Origin: Zizania palustris
Taxonomy: Eukaryota > Streptophyta > Magnoliopsida > Poales > Poaceae
DNA length: 64,000 nt
Reading direction: 5' to 3'
Assembly: GCA_019279435.1 (NCBI GenBank)
Contig: JAAALK010000283.1
Span: forward strand, 57,703,700 to 57,767,699
Shown here one piece after another: positions 1-10,820 of the stretch (positions are counted from its first letter, which is position 1; each line of letters opens with the position of its first letter). Both the position numbers and the translations under genes were made by a program. The notes under the pieces were generated by a model. That model had not been told where the DNA came from, did no database searches, and was given only the letters and a program-made list of their open reading frames with translations.

Positions 1-2
1 TG

Positions 3-2929
3 GGGCTGCCGGGAACGGAGGAGGCTGATTTGGAGGGGAGCGGGGTGGCGGAGCCGCTGACGCTGGAGCTGCTGCCCAAGGGCGGGGCGAAGCGCGGGTT
101 CGCGGAAGCCGTCGTTGGGGATCCCGCCGGCCAGCGGCGGGGGGCGGCCGTGGACGAGGAGGAGGAGGAGAAGAAGAAGAAGGCGCAGGCGCCAGCGGCG
201 AAGTAGGTGGACTCGGGAGTCGGGACTCGGGTTTGTGTTGCATGTGTTCGCCTGCTTGGTGCTTTGGTGCTTTAAGCTCAGAAAAAAAAACTTTTTTCTT
301 TTAGCAAAAGATTTTATTCTTTATATTGTTTTTTTTGTGGCAGGAGTTGGTTCTTACCTTATATTTTGCGGCGATTTATGCAATTTATTGTGTGTGTTAA
401 TGTGTTTCTATGAACTCGGGTGAAATCAAAATTGGAGTTCTTCGTGGGGTTTTAAACAGGTGAAGATATTTTGCTGATTGTTTTGAGTTTGGCTGTTCAT
501 GTTTGCACTAAACTGAGTACATTTTTGTTTTATAAGAGTTTTAGCGGGAAAAATACCAGTCTTTGTTCTGAAAAAGCTGTAGAAGCTTTCATTTCTTCCT
601 TCTTGTGGTGGTAACTATTTCTACTGTCAAATGAGCAACAAAAATTGTGTGCGTGGTCTCCACTTGCGTGATGCCAATGCGTTAAAATCGCTGCAACATG
701 CCGGTACGCTAGTGCGCCATTTCATGTGGATTTTTCATCTCCCTGTTCTCTACCTTGTTGTTGCAAGCTCGTAATCCGCCAATCCTTGTTCTTGCGATTC
801 ATTTGTTGCAGTGAATTTCAGTAGTTTGTGCATATTTTCAAACAGTCTTTGAAAGGTATGGTTTTGACTTTTGAGTGTTACAGGGCACAGGTGGTAGGAT
901 GGCCACCAATCCGCAGCTACAGGAAGAACACCATGGCTCTGAACCAGCCTGCTCTGAAAGGCAAAGACAGCGACGAGGCGAAGCAGGCTACTGCCTCCGG
1001 GTGCCTCTATGTCAAGGTTAGCATGGACGGTGCTCCTTACCTCAGAAAGGTTGACCTCAAGATATACAAGAACTACAAGGAGCTCTCGCTGGCTCTGGAG
1101 AAGATGTTCAGTTGCTTCACCGTCGGTGAGCTTTCGTTTTGTGCCGTTTTTTTTCACTTCTTTGTTAGTGCTGTGTGGTAGTTGTTGCTTGGACTGATGC
1201 CATTTTTTACCAAATCGAGGTAGATCTAGTTTCCTTGGACTTGGAGGCCAGACAGTTCGCCGTGCTGCTTATTAATAAAACATGCTTTTGTCACATTTGG
1301 CATTTTACGTACTGTACTTGTGTAGTGTAACTGTTGCTTCAGTCTATAAAGATCTAGGACCTTATGTCGTGTTTGTTAAATATCAATGGTTTGCTGGATT
1401 GCTTCCCATCCAATAATTATCAACATGCTTATGCGAAGTTTCATCCATGGAAGCATTGCTCTGTTATTATCCTGCGTGGCAAGTTAGCGTTGCGCTGGGA
1501 GTGAAGCTTTTGGTTTTAGATGGTGCTCCCTTCCTATTCTAGAACCGAAAATATACTTTACATGTGTACAGTATTGTGTCACCATTTGTGCTGAACTGCT
1601 ACCTTCTACAAATGCCCCCTTTTCTTGTGAATCTAAGCAATACATTCGGAGGGTAATGACAGTGTTGCCTTTTATTCATTCATTTTAGTTAATCACATAA
1701 TTTGGGTTTATTTTCCATCAGAGATTGTCTCCATCAATTTTATTTGTAGCTCAACTCTATTGGAAATGTTTGTGACCGGGTTTATTTTCCTATTTTGTGC
1801 TCCCACAGGTCATAGTGAATCAAATGGGAAGTTAGGGAGAGATAATGGATTATCTGATTGCCGTCTGATCGATCTTAAAAATGGTATAGAACTTGTGCTC
1901 ACTTACGAGGACAAGGATGGAGATTGGATGCTTGTTGGTGATGTTCCATGGCGGTGAGTAAAACTGGTACTGCATATTTTGTTTCCAACAATCTCAAACA
2001 ATTGTGATACTTTTATCTGTATCTGCAATATGAAATTTGCTAAGTTTTACTATGCTTATGCCTTAAATGTCTGGTGGATTGACTTACTCTGGCAGGCTGC
2101 ATTTTTTTAGTATATTATTTTCTACTTGCATTGCTACTGTAAGAGCCAGAATCTATGTTTTCAGACAAGTCATATTCCTTTTATAGTGAAGACTTTACAT
2201 TTATTTTCCTCAGTATATGTATTATTTTTATAGAAAAAAATAAGAACACAATATATTTTATAAGCATTTGGATTATATTAATAATTTCCAAATTGTAACT
2301 CTTGTGTAACATTCACATATGAATTTATGATGGTGTTGGGTCCTCCATTTCATCTCCTTAAACAACCATGGTGTTTTAGTTTATTTCCCAAATTTTCATG
2401 GTCCACACTGCATTGCAGTTGTTGTTATGCGAGTTTTCACTCATTCCAATGAGTTCTTGACTTGAGACCAGAACATGTCCGCCGTCTGACGGATATTTTT
2501 TTATTTGTTGTATTGCAGAATGTTCACAGACAGTTGTAAGAGGCTGAGGATTATGAAAGGGCCAGATGCAGTGGGCCTTGGTAAGTACAGATATTGCAGT
2601 GGTACAATATTGAGGTATTTAACTGTGTCCATGCCTTTTTCTGTGGAAGCATAGAAGAGAATCTACTGTATGCAGCTCTGCAGAAGTGCATACCTGCAAC
2701 TTGTATATGCTTTACAGATAATCATCAGAAATGCCAGTTTGCATGAGCTAGGTTATCCTGTTTATCTTTTCTTGGATCAGTCTCTGCATATGAGGAAACA
2801 TTGTATCCTATGTTAAATGTGGGCAATGTGGCATTTCTTTTTTTTTTCTTATTGCATGGTTGTAATATTATAATTTACCCTTGTTTGTCAGCTCCACGGG
2901 CAACTGAGAAGAGCAAAGACCGGAACTGA
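3..2929 (+). CDS. AUX/IAA auxin-response co-repressor (5' end cut by window edge)
   Basis: Nuclear AUX/IAA protein that represses ARF transcription factors and is degraded through TIR1/AFB when auxin is present. I read five exons with GT-AG introns: 3-203, 884-1125, 1809-1953, 2519-2580, 2892-2929. All phases join in frame and end at TGA 2927-2929. The window starts inside domain I (GLPG, the end of the LxLxLPG repressor motif), so the ATG and first residues are missing. An acidic/lysine stretch follows, then the domain II degron VVGWPPIRSYRKN straight after the first splice, then the PB1 domains III and IV (YVKVSMDGAPYLRKVDL; ELVLTYEDKDGDWMLVGDVP), and a basic C-terminus. The degron core GWPP is intact, so the product should be auxin-labile. 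Which AUX/IAA member it is cannot be settled without the N-terminus and an alignment. Confidence 0.95.
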
Positions 2930-3914
2930 GCTAAAGATGAACCCAATCTAAGTATCTGATCGCTGCTGCAATCACCGCTCTTACTTGTAAGGCCCCATTC
3001 TCAAAACCACAAGGGTAATTAATGGTCTTAAGTTGTGAGAAGGGGACTACCTATACCTATAACCTATGTGCCATCCTCTTTATTTCTTTTCAGTTTTTCT
3101 TTGGAACAGTTATGCTAGATTTTTTTAAGCATATGTTGTGTAATTCTCTGTAAGTTTGTCTACTTAACCTTGGCTTGTAGTTTCTGCGGTAAATTATTGT
3201 GCGGTATGATGAAAACTGTTTTTGGAGTCCTGCTTGCCGCTTACATGTTGCAATGGTAGGTGTTGAGTTAGTGTATGTTCCTTGTGCCAATTTCTATATA
3301 AAGAAAAGCAATGCAAGTCTTATGTCTAGTTTCCAAGAAACTTTATTCCTTCTGATGTTTATGTTTTTTGAACCGGTGCCCTCTGGTGCTTTAAGGGAGG
3401 GATTACTGTGCCGCAGCGCCATTGCCATACATGGTTGATCACAACTCTGATTGCTGATGAGTCATCAGCTTTCGGTTGTGCATGCATTCCCATCAGATGC
3501 TGATAATTCTAGTTGTTAGGTGATCACATCAAGTTGTGGTGGCCTTCTCTTTTCTGTTCTAAGGCAGTGCACTGGCTTGCTTCAGTTAGTGGGCACTGTA
3601 CATCTCAGAACCCCCTACTACAGGTAGCTGGTCCAGGTTCTTGAGTTCCTTTTGGTGTCTGGTCCTTTCCAGACCTATGCAGGATGCATTGCAAGATGGT
3701 GCAAACCCTGTTCCTTCCAACAGTGGCCTTCAATCAGTGCCTTTGTTAGTGGGGGCCTTCAATTCCATCACTTCATCCTTTTCCTGGTGCCATCATTCTG
3801 TCCATGGAAAAGAGGAAGAAGAGGCTTCCCTGCACTCAATCACCTAACATCAAATAAAGAAGATGATATTTACAGAGCTTTCCCTTGTTGATATTCTGTG
3901 CATACATAAACAGT

Positions 3915-3954
<40 letters not shown>

Positions 3955-4850
3955 TGCACTGATGCTAGCTTGACTCAAGGTCATCAAACTCCTGACAAAT
4001 TCTTGTTGTTTTAGCAGTGGCTTGGTAGTGGGCATATGCATGTGGTTATGTGGTGCACTTGAATGGAATATTTGTTGCTCCATTTCAACAATGTGGTGCT
4101 TGGTACATGGGTGGGTGTCCTGTCATTCTGTAACACAGGAGATGGTTATGTGGTCTTGCCTTCTTTTCCTGCCCTGCTCCAAGCTAATGCTTCTTAATTG
4201 CATGTGCCTTGCATTGCTGCTGTTTCTTCTTCAAAGTTATTACCGACTAATGATGTTACATTACTGATTATTGGTCTCTTTCTTTATTAGTCACGGGTGA
4301 ATATTGTGGATTGTTATGTTACCAATGTGATTCCCGTTACTACCAATAAAAGTTATTATTAATGACCTTTTTCAGTGGTAGTGTCGTACCTGGAGCGATG
4401 GCGGTGAGCAAAACGAAAAGAGAGAAACAACAGAAGGATGCATGCATATAAAGAGAGAGAGATCGACACATAAACATACATATAGGCGCAGGCATGGATG
4501 CAGCACGTACACATGTGAGACAACAGTTGAGTTGACGATCGACCAGCTTGCATGCATGTGGGCGTTCGTTGTCGAGGACTTTATATATACGACACCCACC
4601 CCCTACGTACTGCTATGCGGTGCAGGCCTCCACCAGCATTATCAACTCAATTACTTCTCTTTTCAAAATTGTCAGGGCAGATTCGTGCGTGCATCCAACT
4701 CGATCGATATATATATATATATTTAGAAGAAGCCTGCTGATGGTAACATTATGTTTCTTTTGGAGAAATTGGTGTATTCGAATAGTCACCTTCTTAATTC
4801 TTTTAAGACGGTATAGCTTAATATAAGGTTATGCACAAGGTTATAGAATT
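2930..4850. other. 3' flank of the AUX/IAA gene, no further gene seen
   Basis: The first few hundred bases are probably 3' UTR. The short ORFs here show no family motif and no coding-like composition. AT microsatellites lie at about 3918-3950 and 4707-4722. A clear poly(A) site could not be fixed. Confidence 0.5.
3918..3950. repeat. (TA)n microsatellite
   Basis: About 16 uninterrupted TA units. Similar TA tracts occur near 4707-4722, 21531-21544, 26113-26146, 32580-32598, 34195-34214 and 34415-34430. Confidence 0.9.
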
Positions 4851-4854
4851 TAAT

Positions 4855-5295
4855 TTTTTAATATTTTTTTTAAAAAATTCAATTATGGTATGCTGTTTTA
4901 AAATATTTTAAATCTAGACCCCGTCAGTGTTGCAACCACCGAACGTGGCCACGTGACGCCATGTTCGACAGTGGTTCAGCCGAACCTGTCACATTGGCCA
5001 TGTTCGGTCGTTGCAGTACCGAACGTATGATATTGTAATGCAACAGTGATCTTACTACTTATTGTGTCAGCAAAATGTTAGGAGATGCTCATATGTTCGG
5101 TGCATTACTACAATATCATATGTTCGGTGCTACAATTGCCGAACGCGGCCGACGTGGCAGGTTCAGCTGAACCACTGCCGAATGTGGCGCCACGTGGCCA
5201 CGTTCGGTAGTTGCAGCTAGATTTGTAATATTTGAAAATGAGATACCAGAATTGATTTTTTTTTTTAAAAAAAACATTATTAAAAAATTCCATAG
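4855..5295. repeat. Fold-back (long inverted repeat) element, copy 1
   Basis: Two arms of about 200 bp read as imperfect reverse complements. The left arm carries CGAACGTGGCCACGTGACG and GTGGTTCAGCCGAACCTG. The right arm carries CAGGTTCAGCTGAACCAC and CGCCACGTGGCCACGTTCGG. The outer ends are A/T homopolymer-rich (TTTTTTTAAAAAATTC-like), and the centre is a short spacer around 5040-5095. No protein is encoded. Related structures lie at about 13340-13770 and 18780-19100. It is best read as a non-autonomous fold-back or MITE-like element; the superfamily is not resolved because no clear target duplication was found. Confidence 0.7.
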
Positions 5296-5299
5296 AAGG

Positions 5300-6900
5300 C
5301 TTGTGTGACACGCTCAATGAGAATCTATTAGTTATCTTTGTACACTAAGGTTATCCTGTTTGACGTAGCTTTAGATGTATATATTTTTTAAAAGCTAGTC
5401 TAATTTAGCTCAAAAATCTCGGATCTAAAGCTGTGGATGGATCGGAGATATTTAGTTGAACAATTTAGTTTTATTTTAGACTAAATATAAAATATTAGAT
5501 TATTTTATTATAGTATATAAATATCAGATACAACATAAATCCTAGAGTTAAGAGTTAGAATTGTACTAAACTGACTTTAAAATATGGGATCTGCATAATC
5601 AGTCCACATATATAGTTGAGTTCTGAAATTCCACCTATGAAATGAACCATAGTATGTGGTAATTAAAGCGATGTGCTCTTTCATGCATGATGGTCACGGG
5701 TTCGATTCCCATCTCCGCACTTAGCAGTTTGTATAAAAAAACTATTCTATTTGTTTAGATATAGTGGAGGGCTAGGCGGGCGGTATCTAACCCCTTTTTA
5801 TTCGCTAAAGGGCCAAATTGAACAGGTTGCGAAGTACAAGAGGAACTCTCAAGCCTCCTCCCTACCATCATTTTGTGCACTAATCTCATTTAGGTGTTGA
5901 TCGATAAACAGCTCCACTATGTCATGAGGTGTTGTAGGATATGCATTGTAGTGTGCTTCTTGGTCTACTTTAAAATCCTATGGGAAGAATCTTTTCTTTC
6001 TCTTTTACTACTTATCCTAAGTAATGTCCCCTCATATTTAGTTCCATATATGTAAACCTTATAATGGATCCCTTCGGCTCATGACTCCGTACAAAGCCCT
6101 TCAGATTGGATATATGATGAACCGGTAGTATTCACATTATATTTGATGTAATTATGTATGGCCAAGCTAGTGCAACTATATGACAGAGGGAAGCGCATCT
6201 CAAGCTAGCATATATATGTAGTCTCCATCAAGTAGAGCGGTATATGACCAAATTCTTCACGTACGTACGGTCGATTATCTTTTGTGAAATTGCGTCGAGA
6301 AATTTGCACATATGTATGAAAAACACCGTCGACATTACGTGGTAAAATCATGAGAATTATATGATCTTCAATCTGGTGCACGCTGTAGCAAAAAAAATAC
6401 TGGCCTTTTCAGGTGGATGGGCCGGACATGTGGGCTACGTGCATTTGATGTTCTACTGCATCTGTTAGGACATGGCCCAAAAGATTCCAGTTTGGTTTGA
6501 TATGAATATATGATACATCGGATTAGTACGTCGATCTTACCAATAGATCGAGTGCAACTACTATACAACACCGGTCGGTGCTCGTTGACCACATGCCCAA
6601 CGTTGATGGCAAGCACTAGCAGTGGCCGTCGTCGACCACATGTCGTCGATGTGTGTGTCCAAGGAAGAAGAAAAATAAATCAAACAGCGTCTCGATCGAT
6701 CGATCGATCGATCGTGCGTGCCAAGCACTAACACTTGCCAAGAACCATTAGTACGTACACGATTAAAAAAGAATGTCATTATTCTAACCATTCAAAGCAT
6801 CAAGGTAGATTGAGCTGGCAAATCTCTGTAGCGACTACATGTGTACCAAAAACTCGCCACTTCAACCTGGAATTAATTTAAGTAGGTCGTCGTCTCGACT
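5300..6900. other. Intergenic stretch upstream of the XTH remnant
   Basis: AT-rich, with no supported gene. It holds the tRNA-derived repeat at 5650-5725 and an (ATCG)n tetranucleotide tract near 6691-6716. The part close to 6900 is promoter sequence for the XTH remnant. Confidence 0.5.
5650..5725 (+). repeat. tRNA-derived repeat (SINE-like remnant)
   Basis: An A-box-like stretch (GTGGTAATTAAAGCGATG, about 5656-5673) is followed by a good B box (GGTTCGATTCC, 5699-5709) and a TCTCCGCAC tail. This is the layout of a Pol III internal promoter. A 5' acceptor half that would pair with the tail is not visible, so it is not a functional tRNA. It is probably a tRNA-derived SINE or captured tRNA fragment. 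Confidence 0.4.
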
Positions 6901-6905
6901 TGCTG

Positions 6906-6913
6906 TATATAAG
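6906..6913 (+). promoter_or_regulatory. TATA box of the XTH remnant
   Basis: TATATAAG lies 98 bp upstream of the ATG at 7011, a normal spacing for a plant core promoter plus short 5' UTR. Confidence 0.7.
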
Positions 6914-7010
6914 GCGCTCGATCTGAATTCCTGCAAGTCCAATATATCCATCCATACACAACAACACAAGGAAGAAGAAGAAGCTTACATTGCATATAAG
7001 GTCGAGGAAG

Positions 7011-7942
7011 ATGGAGGGCTCAGCAGAGGTAGTTCTCCTCGCCGTCGTCGTCGTCGCCGTGGCGGCCGTGCTTGAGCTTGGGCTCGTCGGAGCAAACTTC
7101 CAGGACCAGTGTGACATCACGTGGCAGCCGCAGAACGCCAAGATGACGGAGGAAGGAAACCACCTGAGCCTGTCCCTTGTCAGCAATTCCTCTGGTAAAC
7201 GCATCTCATTACTTATTTACCTCCTCGATCGAATCCGTCCTTAAACGGAGAGCATACAAATTAATCGATCAATATTCCAGAATTAATTCAAACTAATCAT
7301 GTTGGACGGGTAAGAAAAATAGTGCATGCATGACTCATACACACCGGATCCAAGAGACAAAAGCAAAGTGACTAAAAAACGGGCTAAAATTTTAGTCACC
7401 CCTTGTTTGGATCCAAGAACTAAAAAAAGAGCTAAAACATTTATTGCTGTGTATAATGACTGAAATATCCCTCATTTATTACTCTTGCTTTTCATGCATG
7501 TATGCATGGTGGAGGTATGGGTGGAAAGGGGCACTTTAGCCCCCTTTTAGCTCCTCCTTAGGGGCTAATGGACTAAAAAATTTTAGCCCCTTTTTAGCCT
7601 TGTTGTTTAGATTTTTAGCCTCAAAAGTGACTAAATTTTAGCTCCTTATGCTTTAGCCCCTGGATCCAAACAGACCCTTAATTACAATCAAATAAAACTT
7701 TTAGTCTTTAGCCATATCGCCATAAGATTCTGCGGCCAAATTAAGGGTATACATACATTTCATATCTTTGTGCACAAGATCGAGAGCAAATATTTCAATT
7801 AATAATTAATGGAACGTACGTGTCATGCATGCATTCATCAGGCTGCATGCTCCGGACAAAGAAGCAGTTCATCTACGGTAGCGTGTCCACTCGCATTCAG
7901 CTGGTCAAGGGCAACTCTGCCGGCACCGTCACCACCTACTAC
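7011..7942 (+). pseudogene. XTH (xyloglucan endotransglucosylase/hydrolase) gene, truncated after exon 2
   Basis: XTHs cut and rejoin cell-wall xyloglucan. Exon 1 (7011-7194) encodes a hydrophobic signal peptide followed by NFQDQCDITWQPQNAKMTEE. Exon 2 (7842-7942) continues in frame with RTKKQFIYGSVSTRIQLVKG and NSAGTVTTYY, ending at a GTACGT donor. Both match the conserved N-terminal third of XTHs, including the usual intron positions. The next exon, which should carry the catalytic HDEIDFEFLG-type motif, is not found anywhere downstream in the window. Intron 1 has acquired a MITE (7399-7679). With promoter and two exons preserved but no active site, it is a truncated gene unless the missing exons lie in unassembled or rearranged sequence. 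Confidence 0.85.
7399..7679. mobile_element. hAT-like MITE in XTH intron 1
   Basis: The left end CCCTTGTTTGGATCCAAG and the right end (reverse complement AAGGGTCTGTTTGGATCC) form terminal inverted repeats. The interior is rich in GGGGCTAAA/TTTTAGCCCC motifs and non-coding. The TGTTTGGATCC terminus is common in grass hAT-type MITEs. A related TTTTAGTC-rich stretch lies just to the left and may be an older, nested relative. Confidence 0.65.
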
Positions 7943-9155
7943 GTACGTGATGACCCCCGGCCGAGACCACCATTATTTCGATTTCTCGGTTGATCACGGT
8001 GCTCGATGCCTCGATCAGCTAATTAATTGAATTGATTCCTCGCATGCATAATATCCCCCGCCCCCATCTAGCTTTGTTAAAGCAAACGAACTAACCACCA
8101 ATTCTCTATTTCTTTTTCTCTTACAAAAGTTTAAGGTTGGTATGATCTCTGAAGTTTCCAGTCGACTATCGAACACCGAACATTTAATCAAATGTTGCAG
8201 TCATGGTCAGATATAATGTATGCAATCTTACCCTCTTTGAAGGTTTATATCCAGCCGCTGTCCTACAGTGACCTTATCAACCTCATACCTGTATCATGAG
8301 AAATGAAGCACAAGAGAATCAGAACAAGTGTGCTAGCCTAGTTTACATTCCTGTCATAAGCTCAATAAATTTAATATTGACTTCAGTTCACTCATTTTAT
8401 CAATATACTCTACGGAGTTTCTCAGTCTCCCGGTGCAACAAAGAGAAATGGTTTCCTGTAGATAGAAAAGGTTCATTTAAGCAACTGTTAAACAAACATT
8501 AGTTCCAATAGAAATAGGACCATGTAATTATCGTACAGAGGAATTAAGATTCAAGAATGCTTGCAAATACTGACAGATGGGGGAAATTAGCAACAAGGGC
8601 ACAACTGAATCCATCAAAACACAGTGCGCAGATACTCAACACCAAAAGTCAGAACTATTAGATGAACAGCTCAGATTTTCATATTGAAAATGAACCACCA
8701 AGTTCTCTAATAATACATCAGATTTGGTTGCCCAAACTTAATTATGAATAACTCAATGTAAACAAAAGGCACTATTAGCTCCGCAGGATTGTTAATAGAC
8801 AGAATATTAATAACTCATCTTGGGTGTGCAATTGTGCAAAGGGTTCAAGTTAGAAACTACAGTCTCAATTAATCTCTATAATGATGCATATAAGATGAAG
8901 AATGAAAAGTAGGAAGCATGTCCAACCAACGAGGACCATCAAGAATACAACAAAAACTTCATGACACAAAAATATGAGGAAACAAATCAAACAGCGTCAC
9001 CGTGGATCTACATTACTGAAATATCTTTGATTAAAGATTTGTTAATAGTTGGACTCCGAAGTATTTGCAGGCCCAAGGAAAATATATATACAGAAGAATT
9101 TTCCCTTTTGTACAGAAAAGATAGCCTACAGATTGACATGATACAAATGTAGGCT
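7943..9155. other. No gene recognised downstream of the XTH remnant
   Basis: It begins with what should be XTH intron 2 and then becomes AT-rich unique-looking DNA. The small ORFs have no recognisable motifs. Confidence 0.4.
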
Positions 9156-9225
9156 GAGTATAGGGCTTTTCAGCCTTTTCATAATAGTTTTGAAAAATAT
9201 GAAAAGGCTGAAAAGCCCTATACTC
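9156..9225. repeat. Perfect 27-bp hairpin
   Basis: The arms 9156-9182 and 9199-9225 are exact reverse complements over 27 bases, with a 16-base loop. The left arm starts GAGTATAGGGCTTTTCAGCC. There is no mismatch or bulge, and the base composition is mixed rather than simple-sequence. It could be a recent fold-back insertion or a transcribed hairpin. Confidence 0.85.
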
Positions 9226-10240
9226 CATATATAAACTGAGCATAGCTTGTTTCAAATGAACATGCTGGAGCTTGGATGCGATGCTAATAATGATTAATTG
9301 ATTTGAAATGGAGATCAGTTAGATCCTTCAGAGGTTTTAATGCTGGCATGGCAATGAAATAACAGATCAGACACTGCTGCCAAGCCTCGGAGAAATGCAA
9401 ACCCTTATTGCGGGTTGCGCACAAAAATTTCAGATATATAAAGCTAATATGGGGACTGGTCCAATATCTGATACAATCATACAACTCTAGAAATAACAAA
9501 TATAATAAACCTGATACTAAAATGACTTGGTAATAGAGACATATATGCTCCAAGCTAAGCTCTAGATTCTAGAAGAAGCTAAGTTCAATTAAAAATGTAA
9601 GAGCAGTTTAGCATCAATTATGCATCAAACAAAATTGTGAAGACATACAGAAGACATTGTTAGATTGTTAGATTGGCAACTTCCATAACAGTGGGAATGG
9701 CAGTGATCAAAAGTGTTGTCCAAGATAGAATGACATTTTTAGGAAAACCTGGAATATATACCTGTCATCTATTATGTTACTATAGAAAAAATCATTGGGA
9801 AATGGCAATCCTAATCTCCATATCCCAACACAGTGTTAGCCCAAAGTGGAGCCTAAATGGGATTTTCACAGTCCACCATACCCAGATGGGGCTATGTGTA
9901 ATAATCCACAGAGAAAACAATGCTAAATTGATCTGTACCTTCATTCCAGACCAAAAAAAGGCGATATTCAAGTTCGTCCCCGGAATTCGAATATCCAATC
10001 TCAATCTAGGTAAACATTCCAATGTATCCGAAACAACAAATACTCCATGGTATCCTTTGATTACTAAACTTCTTCGAATTTTCTTTAAATTCTCAAAAAT
10101 CCGAAATATCCGAATCAGCGTATATTCTTTGATAATTCAATGGATTCATAAATCCCTTGAAATTCCCCCAAATTATCTAAAAGTCCAAATCATGGAATTT
10201 TTGTGGAAAGCCCCGCATAATTTCTCATTTTTCTTTTCCT
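9226..10240. other. No gene recognised
   Basis: AT-rich, with an open 221-codon stretch at 9673-10338 that has no recognisable domain and a non-coding-like composition. I do not call it a gene. Confidence 0.4.
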
Positions 10241-10289
10241 TCCCCCTCTCTCTCCTCCTCCCTCTTGCCTTCCCTTTGTCTTCCGTCCG

Positions 10290-10556
10290 ATGGCTTCTCT
10301 CCCCACTACCTGGAGGCACCTACGCCGAGCAGGAATAGGCGCCACCGTGCGCTCCTGCCCTGTCGCCGTGGTGGCGGGGCAAGCTGCGGCCGGCCGCGGA
10401 AGCCGCCGCGCCGCCGCGAGAGAGGTCGCCGTGAAGATTGACGCCACCGTGCACCACTGCCCGCTCTGCTTGCTACGTCTTAGAGCAACACCAACTGCCT
10501 GGCCGTCACGCCTTCGCCTTCGCCTTCGCCTCCGCCCCAACGCCGTCGCCTTATAA
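10290..10556 (+). pseudogene. GC-rich fragment resembling the start of a SINA-like E3 ligase
   Basis: An 88-codon frame in an isolated GC-rich island contains VAVKIDATVHHCPLCLLRLR. This resembles the segment at the start of the RING finger of plant SINA-like ubiquitin ligases (typically a hydrophobic-acidic stretch, then LHCPLC..PL). The rest of the RING, the SIAH zinc finger and the TRAF-like domain are absent. It is followed by AT-rich repeats. The match is short, so the identity is tentative; a degraded or captured first exon is the best reading. Confidence 0.3.
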
Positions 10557-10656
10557 CATGGTGAGACGAGAAACTAGGGTTTCAGATGCACCTTTCGTGG
10601 GCCGAAACCTCAGCCGATAGTGGCTACTATAGTGGAAGACGACTTACGATAAAAAT

Positions 10657-10820
10657 TTATAACCCAGTTTTTGTTAATTAAAAAATTTCAGAATTATCAA
10701 ATCATAAAAAAATTATAATTAGGTTTTTGTTAATTAAAAAATAATAATTATTAAATCATAAAAAATTATAACTCAGTTTTGTCAATTAAAAAATTTCGGA
10801 ATTATTAAATCATAAAAAAA
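10657..10820. repeat. Three-copy AT-rich tandem repeat (about 54 bp unit)
   Basis: Copies begin at 10657, 10713 and 10766. Each runs TTATAA..CAGTTTT, then AATTAAAAAAT, then ATTAAATCATAAAAAA. They diverge by a few substitutions and short indels. Confidence 0.75.

Noticed and set aside
5650..5725. Possible functional tRNA gene
   Set aside because: A B box and partial A box exist, but there is no 5' acceptor strand to pair with the 3' end and no anticodon arm that folds well.
9156..9225. Hairpin as a microRNA precursor
   Set aside because: The stem is perfect and short with no flanking lower stem, unlike typical plant MIRNA foldbacks; it is kept only as a hairpin.
9673..10338. 221-codon ORF
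   Set aside because: No recognisable motif, AT-rich non-coding-like codon use, and it ends in a C/T-rich stretch; likely chance.
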